From NCBI RefSeq assembly GCF_009759665.1, contig NZ_WQNE01000003.1, positions 248,001 to 312,000 of the forward strand: a stretch of 64,000 nucleotides of DNA, in the 5' to 3' direction. Shown piece after piece: positions 1-7,730 of this stretch (the first letter of the stretch is position 1; every line of letters begins with the position of its first letter). A model generated the notes under the pieces. The model worked only from the letters and a program-made list of their open reading frames with translations, was not told the DNA's origin and did no database searches. Origin of the DNA: Bradyrhizobium cajani. Its GTDB lineage: Bacteria; Pseudomonadota; Alphaproteobacteria; Rhizobiales; Xanthobacteraceae. A program made the position numbers and the translations under genes.

Positions 1-1
1 T

Positions 2-673
2 GCCGAGAATGTGATGACGTCAATGGTCGACGTCGGCCGGGTCGAGAGCGTGATGAAACTGGAGCGTGCCGTGCGCGAGCGCTTCGGCGGAGCCGATATT
101 CTCATGAACAACGCCGGCATCCAGCCCGGCAGCACATTGTTCGGCGAGCCCGACAACTGGCAGCGCATCATCGGCGTCAACATGTGGGGCATCATCAACG
201 GCTCGCGCATCTTCGCGCCCGGCATGATCGCGCGGGGCAGGCGCGGCCTGATCATCAACACCGGCTCCAAGCAGGGCATCACCACCCCGCCCGGCGATCC
301 CGCCTACAATGTCTCCAAGGCCGGCGTAAAAGCATTCACCGAGGCGCTCCAGCACGAGCTGCGCAACACGAAGGGCTGCCGCATCACCGCACATCTGCTC
401 ATTCCCGGCTTCGTCTTCACCGGCCTCACCGCGAAGGGCCGGACGGAGAAGCCGGCCGGCGCCTGGACGCCGGAGCAGACGGTCGACTTCATGCTGGCGC
501 GGCTGGAGGCTGGCGATTTCTACATCCTGTGCCCGGACAACGACGTGCCGCGCGCGCTCGACGAGAAGCGCATGATGTGGGCCGCCGGCGACATCGTCGA
601 GAACCGCCCGCCGCTGTCGCGCTGGCATCCGGACTACGCGGATGCGTTCAAGAGGTTTGTGGAGGAGAAGTAG
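2..673 (+). CDS. SDR family oxidoreductase, 5' end outside window
   Basis: This is the C-terminal part of a short-chain dehydrogenase/reductase. The frame is open to the window edge, so the start and the glycine-rich NAD(P)-binding loop lie outside. Visible family marks are the NNAG motif near base 110 and the catalytic YNVSK motif (Tyr and Lys of the active site) near 305-319. The family reduces or oxidises alcohols and ketones with NAD(P)H. Substrate cannot be told. The 3' end has the long tail after the active site typical of SDRs of about 250-280 residues. It converges with the zinc-ribbon gene. Family assignment is secure. Confidence 0.85.
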   Translation, partial: AENVMTSMVDVGRVESVMKLERAVRERFGGADILMNNAGIQPGSTLFGEPDNWQRIIGVNMWGIINGSRIFAPGMIARGRRGLIINTGSKQGITTPPGDPAYNVSKAGVKAFTEALQHELRNTKGCRITAHLLIPGFVFTGLTAKGRTEKPAGAWTPEQTVDFMLARLEAGDFYILCPDNDVPRALDEKRMMWAAGDIVENRPPLSRWHPDYADAFKRFVEEK

Positions 674-680
674 ATTTCTT

Positions 681-704
681 CCCTTCTCCCACAAGGGGAG
701 AGGG
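681..704. terminator. Imperfect hairpin between convergent genes
   Basis: A C-rich arm, an ACAA loop and a G-rich arm form an imperfect hairpin between the convergent SDR and zinc-ribbon genes. It resembles the core of the larger pyrimidine/purine palindromes at 13505 and 15136. It could end transcription on either strand, but there is no clear T-run. Confidence 0.35.
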
Positions 705-710
705 TACGGC

Positions 711-917
711 CTACAGCGTCTCCTGCTTATGCCCACACTGCTTGCAGGCGAACTTGACGCGGGCCTGGCCCTTCTCCGCTTGCACCCGGTTCGGCGCGCC
801 GCACTTGCCGCAGACGGCTTCGATGCGGGTGGTGCCCTGCTTCACGACGATGGTCTTCTTTTCCATCGATTCGCGGATCAGGCGCTCGGCCTCCTCACGC
901 AGGGATTGTTTCGACAA
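711..917 (-). CDS. Small zinc-ribbon protein
   Basis: This encodes a 68-residue protein with two CxxC pairs, CGKCGAPN and CKQCGHKQ, spaced as in a zinc ribbon, so it probably binds one zinc ion. A TTG start at 917 is chosen because GGAG lies about 8 bases upstream and the reading begins with a hydrophilic helix (SKQSLREEAERL). An ATG at 866 would give only the ribbon itself. Longer readings have no better ribosome site. It is the third gene on this strand after the PspA-like and YiaA-like genes, but a 187-base gap with a hairpin separates it, so it may be transcribed alone. Role unknown. Confidence 0.65.
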   Translation of the reverse strand: MSKQSLREEAERLIRESMEKKTIVVKQGTTRIEAVCGKCGAPNRVQAEKGQARVKFACKQCGHKQETL

Positions 918-1041
918 AGCTGATCTCCGCCTCTGGAAAGCGCGAGAGCCATATCGCACCTGGGGTCAAATCACAATCGGCATCGACGGCCCGTCGGGAT
1001 GTCATTCCGAGACGACGCCGAACAAATGAGCCGAAACGCAA

Positions 1042-1067
1042 GCGGCGGATGCTCCAGCATCCGCCGC
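1042..1067 (-). terminator. Perfect 11-bp hairpin after the yiaA-like gene
   Basis: GCGGCGGATGC and its exact complement enclose a four-base loop. The hairpin lies 37 bases past the stop of the YiaA-like gene. On the minus strand it is followed by TTGCGTTTC, a weak T-tract. It is a plausible end for the PspA-YiaA transcript. Confidence 0.6.
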
Positions 1068-1104
1068 CCGAAATTGCGTGCAGCCTCATTCTCTGCGCGA
1101 CCTC

Positions 1105-1380
1105 TCAGGCCGCCTTGGAGACTTCCATCAGCAGGCGCTCGGCCTTGGCATCCTCGATCCGGTTCACCAGCCGGCTGCTCTCGTGATTGTCGCGCACCGT
1201 CTTGGTCAGGGTGATGCAGGTCTGGATCAGCATGACGATGCCCATGGTGAGATAGCCCTTCATCCAGAGATCGATCGGCAGGAAGAAGATGCCGATGGCG
1301 ACGAGGAAGGCGGAGGCTGCGAAGGACGCGTAAGTGAAAGTCACCCAGGCGCTGCTGTGGGGCTGGCCGTTCTGGTTCAT
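1105..1380 (-). CDS. YiaA/YiaB-type two-helix inner-membrane protein
   Basis: The 91-residue product has two hydrophobic helices (about residues 12-34 and 41-60), then a charged C-terminal helix. This matches the YiaA/YiaB two-helix domain of unknown biochemical function. Start ATG 1380 is chosen for the GGGAG ribosome site 6 bases upstream; a longer reading to 1401 adds only seven residues without a better site. It lies 52 bases behind the PspA-like gene on the same strand, so both are probably one transcript controlled by the operators at 2145-2213. A shared envelope-maintenance role is an inference from this pairing. Confidence 0.75.
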   Translation of the reverse strand: MNQNGQPHSSAWVTFTYASFAASAFLVAIGIFFLPIDLWMKGYLTMGIVMLIQTCITLTKTVRDNHESSRLVNRIEDAKAERLLMEVSKAA

Positions 1381-1432
1381 GATGGTCTCCCGTAGGTTCA
1401 AATGAAGATTGAGTTGGGGAAATTGGGTCTGA

Positions 1433-2128
1433 TCAGGCAGTCTGCGTGCGCTTGGACTTCAACCGCGCCAGCACGTCATCCGCGGTCGTCTTGAGCCGGG
1501 GGCCAAAGCCCTGCTCGGCGAGTTTCTCGGCGGTGGCGAGCGGGCCGGTGGCCGCATCGAGCTCGACCAGCGCATCGTCGGCGGCTTGCGCTTCCATCTG
1601 ACGCTCACGCAGGCGCCGCAAGGTGCTCTCCGCCTCCGGCAGGGTGGATTCGTAAGGACGTGCCGCCTCGATGCCGCTGCGGCGGAGCGAGCGCACCGCT
1701 TCCGAGGCGCGGGCGACACGGCGGCCCCGGTCGAGCTCGGTGATCCGGGCCTGAGCGCTCGCAACGTGGCGCTTCAGCCGGGCGATCTCGGTCGCGAACA
1801 GCGCGCGTGCCGTCATGGCGGCATCGCGATCGGCCTCGAGACCCGCGATGGCTTCGGCGGCCTCCTTGGCGAGATCCTCGCGGCCGCCGTCGAGCGCCGC
1901 AACCGCGCGGGTCTCGAGATCGGCGATACGGGCCAGCGTCGTCTCGAGCTTGCGGCCCTCCTGCTGGTCCTGGGCAATCGCCAGCGCCAGCGTGCGCTTG
2001 CTGCGCTCGACGGCGGCTGCCGCGTCGCGCATCTGCTGGTCGAGGATCAGAAGGGCCGTCCGGTCTTCCAGTTCCTCGTTCGCGGCGGCCACGCTGCCGC
2101 GGAAAAGTGTGACTACGGTCTTGAACAT
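1433..2128 (-). CDS. PspA/IM30 family protein
   Basis: The 231-residue protein is almost wholly helical and coiled-coil. It begins with the PspA-like amphipathic stretch MFKTVVTLFRGSVAAANEEL, followed by the family hallmark LLILDQQMRDA. PspA/IM30 proteins bind and remodel the inner face of the cytoplasmic membrane under stress. Start ATG 2128 has GGGAGC about 6 bases upstream. No pspBC or pspF is nearby. Instead it is divergent from a TetR regulator, and the first of three operator-like repeats lies just upstream of its ribosome site. Regulation by that TetR protein rather than by the enterobacterial PspF system is inferred. Confidence 0.8.
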   Translation of the reverse strand: MFKTVVTLFRGSVAAANEELEDRTALLILDQQMRDAAAAVERSKRTLALAIAQDQQEGRKLETTLARIADLETRAVAALDGGREDLAKEAAEAIAGLEADRDAAMTARALFATEIARLKRHVASAQARITELDRGRRVARASEAVRSLRRSGIEAARPYESTLPEAESTLRRLRERQMEAQAADDALVELDAATGPLATAEKLAEQGFGPRLKTTADDVLARLKSKRTQTA

Positions 2129-2144
2129 TGGCTGCTCCCTGTTA

Positions 2145-2213
2145 TGAGCATTGCTCACGGGTGCTTTGTAGCACATCTTGAGCGCCGCTCAAGAAAAATT
2201 TGAACGACGCTCA
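2145..2213. promoter_or_regulatory. Three copies of a TetR-type operator
   Basis: Three inverted repeats share the form TGAGC-N3-GCTCA: 2145-2157 (exact), 2177-2193 (CTTGAGC-GCC-GCTCAAG, perfect 7-bp arms) and 2201-2213 (TGAAC-GAC-GCTCA, one change). Their centres are 34 and 22 bases apart. They fill the gap between the divergent PspA-like and TetR genes, so the TetR protein probably represses both directions. The repeats are seen; the bound protein is inferred. Confidence 0.75.
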
Positions 2214-2229
2214 CGAATTCGGTTAACAA

Positions 2230-2862
2230 ATGTCTAAAGCCTTGGAACGTCGAGAGAAACTTCGGGCCGACCTGATCCTGTCGGCGGAGCGGATGATCGC
2301 CGGCCGCGGATTGGCTGGCCTGAAAACCCGCGATCTTGCCCGCGAGATCGGCTGCGCCAATGGCGCGGTCTACAATCTCGTCGCTGACGTGGACGAGCTG
2401 ATCCTGCGCGTCGGCTCGCGCACGCTGCTTCGGCTCGACGAGGCGCTGGGCGCCGCGGAACGTGCAGGCGAGCCCTCGCCGCAGGAAACCTTGGTCCGCA
2501 TCGCCATCGCCTATTGCGATTTCGCCGCGGAAAATCTCCAGCTCTGGCGCGCGCTGTTCGAGCACCGCATGGAAGCTGACAAGGTCCTTCCCGACTGGTC
2601 GATCAACGACCAGCTGCAGTTGTTCCGCCATATCTATCAGCCGCTGGCCATGCTGTTTCCAAAGCGCAGCCGTGAGGAACTCGGCATCACCGCGCGCAGC
2701 CTGTTCTCGGCGGTGCATGGCATGGTTGCGCTCGGCCTCGAGCAGAAGCTCGTCGCCGTTCCACTGCCGGCGCTGCGCAGGGAAATCGCGGGCCTGGTGC
2801 GCGCGATGGTTCATGGGTTGATCGCGCGCGACACAGATGCCGAGAGCCCGGGGACGCGATGA
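2230..2862 (+). CDS. TetR/AcrR family transcriptional regulator
   Basis: The 210-residue protein has a TetR N-terminal helix-turn-helix (about residues 12-58, with LKTRDLAREIGCANGAVYNLV as turn and recognition helix). A helical C-terminal ligand and dimer domain follows, with a tryptophan-containing segment near LWRALFEHRM as in the WHG-type subgroup. The protein should bind the inverted repeats immediately upstream, repressing itself and the divergent PspA-YiaA operon until a ligand binds. The ligand is unknown. Confidence 0.88.
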   Translation: MSKALERREKLRADLILSAERMIAGRGLAGLKTRDLAREIGCANGAVYNLVADVDELILRVGSRTLLRLDEALGAAERAGEPSPQETLVRIAIAYCDFAAENLQLWRALFEHRMEADKVLPDWSINDQLQLFRHIYQPLAMLFPKRSREELGITARSLFSAVHGMVALGLEQKLVAVPLPALRREIAGLVRAMVHGLIARDTDAESPGTR

Positions 2863-2947
2863 GCAGCGGCTGACTAAAATTTCGCCTGTCGCATCGAAGG
2901 CCGCGCGCTTAGCCTTCGCGCGGTCCTCTTCTCTCTCCGGAGCCCCC

Positions 2948-4402
2948 ATGCCCCTCCTCATCCGCGGCGGCACCGTCGTCAATCATGATCATGCACGCCG
3001 TGCGGACGTACTGATCGATGGCGAGACCATCGTCGCAGTCGGGACATCGCTCGATGCGCCTGCGGGCGCGGAGATCATCGACGCCGGCGGCGCCTACATC
3101 ATCCCGGGCGGCATAGACCCGCATACCCATCTCGAAATGCCGTTCATGGGGACCGTCACCGCCGACGATTTCGAATCAGGAACGAAGGCGGCCCTCGTCG
3201 GCGGCACCACGATGGTGGTGGATTTCTGCCTGCCCGATCCCGGCCAGTCCATGCTCGCGGCCTATCAGGAGTGGCGGCACAAATCGGAAAAGGCGGCCGC
3301 CGACTACGGCTTCCACATGGCGGTGACGTCGTGGTCGAAGCAGATCCATGACGAGATGGAGACCGTGGTCAAGACCTACGGCATCAACACCTTCAAGCAC
3401 TTCATGGCCTACAAGGGCGCGCTGATGGTGAACGATGACGAGCTCTACAATTCGTTCGCGCGCTGCGCTCACCTCGGCGCCATGCCTGTGGTGCATGCGG
3501 AGAACGGCGACGTCGTTGCCCTGATGCAGGAGGCGCTGATCGCACGCGGCGTCACCGGCCCCGAAGGCCACGCCTATTCGCGGCCGCCGGAGGTCGAGGG
3601 CGAAGCCACCAACCGCGCCATCATGATCGCGGATATGACGGGCACGCCGGTCTACATCGTGCACACCAGCTGCCGCGAAGCGCATGAGGCGATCGCCCGC
3701 GCGCGGGCTGCGGGGAAGCGCGTCTATGGCGAGCCGCTGATCCAGCATCTGCTGCTCGATGAGAGCGATTATCAGAACAAGGACTGGGATCATTCCGCCC
3801 AGCGCGTGATGTCGCCGCCGTTCCGCGACAAGTCGCACCAGGACAGCCTGTGGGCCGGCCTGCAATCCGGCTCCCTCCAGGTGGTCGCGACCGACCACTG
3901 CGCCTTCACCACCGAGCAGAAGCGCTTCGGGCTCGGCGATTTCAGGAAGATCCCGAACGGCACCGGCGGCCTCGAAGATCGCCTCGCGCTGCTATGGACC
4001 GCGGGCGTCGCCACGGGCCGGCTGACCAAGGAGGAATTCGTCGCGGTGACCTCGGCGAACATCGCCCGCATCCTCAACATCTTTCCCCGCAAGGGCGCCG
4101 TCGCCGTCGGCTCGGATGCCGACATCGTGGTCTGGGACCCCAAGGCGAGCAAGACGATCAGCGCAAAGCGGCAGATGAGCCGGATCGATTACAACGTGTT
4201 CGAGGGCTTTTCCTGCACCGGCGGCGCCGCCGCGACCCTGTCGCGTGGCCGCATCGTCTGGAAGGATGGCGATCTGCGCGCCGAGGCCGGCGACGGCCGC
4301 TATGTCGAACGCCCGGCATTCTCTCCCGTGCATGTCGCCAATTCCACGTGGAAAGACCTGACCGCCCCACGCGCGGTCGCACGCGGAGCGGTGACGCCGT
4401 AG
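2948..4402 (+). CDS. hydA: Dihydropyrimidinase / D-hydantoinase
   Basis: The 484-residue amidohydrolase opens dihydropyrimidine or hydantoin rings to N-carbamoyl amino acids. Metal-site marks are H59-T-H61 (DPHTHLEMPF), the carboxylated lysine K156 in FMAYKG, HAENGD, VHTSC and the aspartate in ATDHCAF. Length fits the family (about 460-490). ATG 2948 is chosen over an upstream reading because GGAG precedes it and MPLLIRGGTVV is the usual first strand. It is followed after 76 bases by a peptide-type solute-binding protein on the same strand, which may supply substrate. No dihydropyrimidine dehydrogenase or beta-ureidopropionase is in the window, so pyrimidine versus hydantoin use is unresolved. 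Confidence 0.88.
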   Translation: MPLLIRGGTVVNHDHARRADVLIDGETIVAVGTSLDAPAGAEIIDAGGAYIIPGGIDPHTHLEMPFMGTVTADDFESGTKAALVGGTTMVVDFCLPDPGQSMLAAYQEWRHKSEKAAADYGFHMAVTSWSKQIHDEMETVVKTYGINTFKHFMAYKGALMVNDDELYNSFARCAHLGAMPVVHAENGDVVALMQEALIARGVTGPEGHAYSRPPEVEGEATNRAIMIADMTGTPVYIVHTSCREAHEAIARARAAGKRVYGEPLIQHLLLDESDYQNKDWDHSAQRVMSPPFRDKSHQDSLWAGLQSGSLQVVATDHCAFTTEQKRFGLGDFRKIPNGTGGLEDRLALLWTAGVATGRLTKEEFVAVTSANIARILNIFPRKGAVAVGSDADIVVWDPKASKTISAKRQMSRIDYNVFEGFSCTGGAAATLSRGRIVWKDGDLRAEAGDGRYVERPAFSPVHVANSTWKDLTAPRAVARGAVTP

Positions 4403-4478
4403 GATGCGGCACGATAACCCGCGCCTGTGGCATACGCCTTGCCTCTCGATACCGGACAATTCCGGGCAGGAGGCACCC

Positions 4479-6101
4479 ATGAGCACATCACCTTTCGATA
4501 TCAGCCGCCGCAGCATCGTGCTCGGCGGCCTCGGCGTCGCCGGAATGACCACGGTCGCGCCGCGCTTCGCCTCGGCGCAGGGGCGCAGCGAGACGCTGCT
4601 GGTGGTGCAGGAGCTGGGACCGAACTCGCTGGACATGCAGGGCGTCGGCTCGAACCAGACCGTGAACGGCCTGTCCTGGAATTGCTACGACCGCCTGCTC
4701 TCCTATGCCTCGAAGACCCTGCCCGACGGCACGCTGTCCTACGACCGCGAGACGCTCGCGCCTGAACTCGCCGAGAGCTGGGAGGTCGCGGCCGACGGCA
4801 TGTCCTGCACTTTCAAGCTGAGGCGCGACGCGAAATTCCACGACGGCGCGCCGGTCACGGCCAAGGACGTCAAATGGTCGTTCGACCGCGCGGTGAAGGT
4901 TGGCGGCTTCCCGACCTTCCAGATGTCGGCCGGGTCGCTGGAGAAGCCCGAGCAATTCGTGGTGGTCGACGACCACACCTTCCGCATCGACTATGTCCGC
5001 AAGGACAAGATGCTGCTGTTCAACGTCGCGGTGGTCGTGCCCTTCATCATCAATTCCGAGCTCGCGAAGAAGAACGCGACGGCCGAAGACCCGTGGGCGC
5101 TGGCGTGGCTGAAGAACAACGAAGCCGGCGGCGGCGCCTACAGGATCGAAAGCTGGAAGCCCGGCAGCGAGACTGTGCTGACACGCTTCGACGATTGGAA
5201 GAGCGGACCGCTGCCAAAGGTGAAGCGCGTGATCGCGCGCGACGTCCCGTCTGCCGGCACGCGCCGCGCCATGCTGGAGCGGGGCGATGCGGACGTCTCC
5301 AGCGGCTTTGCGCCGCGTGACTTCGAGCAGCTCATCAGGGAGGGCAAGGTCAAGGTCTCGGGTGTGCCGATTCCGAACGCGCTCTGGTACGTCGCGCTGA
5401 ACACGGCGAGGCCACCGTTCGACAATGTGAAGCTGCGCCGGGCCATCGCCTGGGCGATGCCCTACGAACAGATCCAGAGCAGCGCCTTCTTCGGACGCGC
5501 CGTGCCGATGTACGGCGGCGCGGCGGACGTTTCAAAGCCGGTCTGGCCGCAGCCGTTTCCGTATGTCACCGATCTCGACAAGGCCAAGGCCCTGCTGAAG
5601 GAGGCGGGCTTCGAGTCCGGCCTGGAAACGACATTGTCGCTCGATGCGGGCACGGCTACGGTTGGGGAGCCGACCGCGATCCTGATCCAGGAGAACCTCG
5701 GCAAGATCGGCATCAAGGCGTCGATCGAGAAAATCCCCGGCGCGAACTGGCGCACGACGCTGAACAAGAAGGAGCTGCCGCTCGCGCTCAACCGCTTCAG
5801 CGGCTGGCTCGATTATCCCGAGTATTATTTCTACTGGAATTTCCACGGCAACAATTCGATCTTCAACATCTCCGCGTACCAGAGCAAGGAGATGGACGCG
5901 CTGATCGAAAAGGCGCGGTTTACAACAGATGCGGCGGAGTACGACAAGGCCGTGAAGGATTTCATCGCACTCTGCATGCGCGACGTTCCCGTCGTTCCGC
6001 TCAACCAGCCGATCCACGACGTCGCCATGCAGAAAGCCATCATCGGCTACGAGTTCTGGTTTCACCGCGAGCCGGACTACCGCCAGTTTGCGAAAGGCTA
6101 A
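4479..6101 (+). CDS. Tat-exported ABC transporter substrate-binding protein (SBP_bac_5 type)
   Basis: The 540-residue periplasmic protein belongs to the peptide/nickel-type class (family 5). It starts with a twin-arginine signal (SRRSIVLGGLGVAGM) ending near AQG. Mature features are the ELAESWEV and DVKWSFDRAV stretches of family-5 binding proteins. ATG 4479 has a strong GGGCAGGAGGC ribosome site. No permease or ATPase gene is adjacent, so it must work with proteins encoded elsewhere. Its neighbour is the dihydropyrimidinase, so an amide or ureide ligand is possible (inference). The stop codon is the first part of the palindromic repeat at 6101-6201. Confidence 0.85.
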   Translation: MSTSPFDISRRSIVLGGLGVAGMTTVAPRFASAQGRSETLLVVQELGPNSLDMQGVGSNQTVNGLSWNCYDRLLSYASKTLPDGTLSYDRETLAPELAESWEVAADGMSCTFKLRRDAKFHDGAPVTAKDVKWSFDRAVKVGGFPTFQMSAGSLEKPEQFVVVDDHTFRIDYVRKDKMLLFNVAVVVPFIINSELAKKNATAEDPWALAWLKNNEAGGGAYRIESWKPGSETVLTRFDDWKSGPLPKVKRVIARDVPSAGTRRAMLERGDADVSSGFAPRDFEQLIREGKVKVSGVPIPNALWYVALNTARPPFDNVKLRRAIAWAMPYEQIQSSAFFGRAVPMYGGAADVSKPVWPQPFPYVTDLDKAKALLKEAGFESGLETTLSLDAGTATVGEPTAILIQENLGKIGIKASIEKIPGANWRTTLNKKELPLALNRFSGWLDYPEYYFYWNFHGNNSIFNISAYQSKEMDALIEKARFTTDAAEYDKAVKDFIALCMRDVPVVPLNQPIHDVAMQKAIIGYEFWFHREPDYRQFAKG

Positions 6102-6201
6102 AGCATGATCCGGAAAAGTGCGCAGCGGTTTTCCGAAAAGATCATGCTCAAACAACAACCTAAAGCGCGATGACGATTCATCCCAATCTCATCGCGCTTT
6201 A
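6101..6201. repeat. Palindromic repeat family A, copy 1
   Basis: A roughly 100-base element made of two hairpins: one built on AAGCATGATCCGGAAAAGTG and its partner CTTTTCGG..GATCATGCT type arm, the second on TAAAGCGCGATGA and TCATCGCGCTTTA. A nearly identical copy lies at 52834-52936 in the opposite orientation, and half copies near 33850 and 51609. It sits between the convergent binding-protein and GH3 genes, where it could act as a terminator. Confidence 0.85.
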
Positions 6202-7541
6202 TTGCCGCTCAACAATGCGGACGACGTTCGAGCCGCTCGCGCCTGTTCGGTTGGAAAGCCCCTTTCCAGCCGCACCGCGCTCGCGCGCAGCATTGCCGCA
6301 TCGAGCTTGCCTTGTCGCGATCCCTCCAGCGCGCAGGCAAAGACCCGGTAGAACTGCGCGCCATCATAGGCGACCAGCAAGAGGTCCACACCGGCGTTGA
6401 TGGCCTCGAGCACGGCCTTGCAGACATCATTCTGGTAGATCGCGCCCATCACGAGGTCGTCGGTCATCACCATGCCCTGGTAGCCCCACTTGTCACGGAT
6501 GATCCCGTCGACGACGCGCTTCGAATGCGACGCGGCGCGATCGGGATCGACCGCGGTCAGCGTGACGTGACCGACCATCAGCGCGCTGCGCGAATGCGAC
6601 AGCACCTCGCGGAACGGAAGCCAGTCGGTGGCTTCCAGCTCTTTCACCGGCGTATTGAGATTGGCGCTGAAATGATGCGTATCGGTGCGCACGCGGCCGA
6701 TGCCGGGAAAGTGCTTCAGCGTCGCACCGACACCGGACTCTTCGAGACCGCGGACATAGGCGCTCGCGATCGTGCTGACGACCGCAGGATCGGTCGCGAT
6801 CGCGCGCTGGCCGATCAGCGTGTGGAAATCGAGGCGGTTGCGCCTCGCCGGCGGCTTGAGGTCGAGCACCGGCGCGAGATTGAGATTGACGCCGAGACCG
6901 GCGAGCTCGCGGCCGTGGATGCGGCCGAACTCTTCGGCTTTGGCCTGTTGATCATCGGGACCAAGGCCGGTGAGTGTCGCCAGCGCCGGCACCTTTGTCA
7001 GCGGCGGCGCAAGATGTCCGACGATGCCGCCCTCCTGGTCCGCGGCGACAATCAGCGGCGGCAGGCCCGCTGCGCGCCGCTTGTCCTGGAGCGCCGCGAT
7101 CTCGGCACGCAGGGCCTCGATTGTCCGCCCCCGGATGTTGTGCCGGGTGACATAGACGCCGCCGATCAACCCCTGCTCGGCGAGGCGCGCCACCTCGGGC
7201 AACGAGGAATAGCCGACCATGAAGTGGGGACCTAGCTGGCGCGCCTCGCTGGCACTGGCGGCAAGGACATCGTGCTTGCGCAGCTCGAATTTCAGCTGCG
7301 CAGCAGACATCAGCAGCGGCGGCAGGCACCAGAGGAGGACGAGGAGCTTGCCGGCGATGGTGTGCCAACGCCCTCTGCGGAGCAGGACGATGACGATCAC
7401 GATGCTTGCGACGACAAGCGCGATGTTTCCGGCGCCGCGCAGCGGGACCAGATAGGGATCGTTCTTGTTCGCGGCCGCGAAAGCAACGAGAGGAGCAGTA
7501 AGCCAGAGCAGGATGAGGCCGATGCGACGGAGGAATTGCAT
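6189..7541 (-). CDS. Glycoside hydrolase family 3, membrane-anchored, NagZ-like
   Basis: The 450-residue protein has up to three hydrophobic stretches at the N-terminus (about residues 7-23, 37-55 and 63-80), then a GH3 catalytic domain. Family marks are AADQEGG, LKHFPGIGRV, the His-containing TDTHH loop, and the VMTDDLVMGA nucleophile aspartate. NagZ enzymes release N-acetylglucosamine from muropeptides and are normally cytosolic. Here the hydrophobic N-terminus suggests an envelope location, which is odd for the group. The last bases overlap repeat A. Substrate is inferred from the KHFPG and His-loop pattern only. Confidence 0.78.
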   Translation of the reverse strand: MQFLRRIGLILLWLTAPLVAFAAANKNDPYLVPLRGAGNIALVVASIVIVIVLLRRGRWHTIAGKLLVLLWCLPPLLMSAAQLKFELRKHDVLAASASEARQLGPHFMVGYSSLPEVARLAEQGLIGGVYVTRHNIRGRTIEALRAEIAALQDKRRAAGLPPLIVAADQEGGIVGHLAPPLTKVPALATLTGLGPDDQQAKAEEFGRIHGRELAGLGVNLNLAPVLDLKPPARRNRLDFHTLIGQRAIATDPAVVSTIASAYVRGLEESGVGATLKHFPGIGRVRTDTHHFSANLNTPVKELEATDWLPFREVLSHSRSALMVGHVTLTAVDPDRAASHSKRVVDGIIRDKWGYQGMVMTDDLVMGAIYQNDVCKAVLEAINAGVDLLLVAYDGAQFYRVFACALEGSRQGKLDAAMLRASAVRLERGFPTEQARAARTSSALLSGNKAR

Positions 7542-7730
7542 GATGCGTCACGTGCGAGAAGTGGCGAATGCTTCGCACCTATCAAAGCGATTCGCGCTGT
7601 GCGAGACGCAAAAGCGCGCCTGCACGAAAACTGCAAAAGACTCCTGAAACCATGCAGACGATGGTCCCGCCTTCTGCACACGCACCGTTCAGACTTCGTG
7701 ACGCCACCATCCACGGAGGATCTTCTACAC

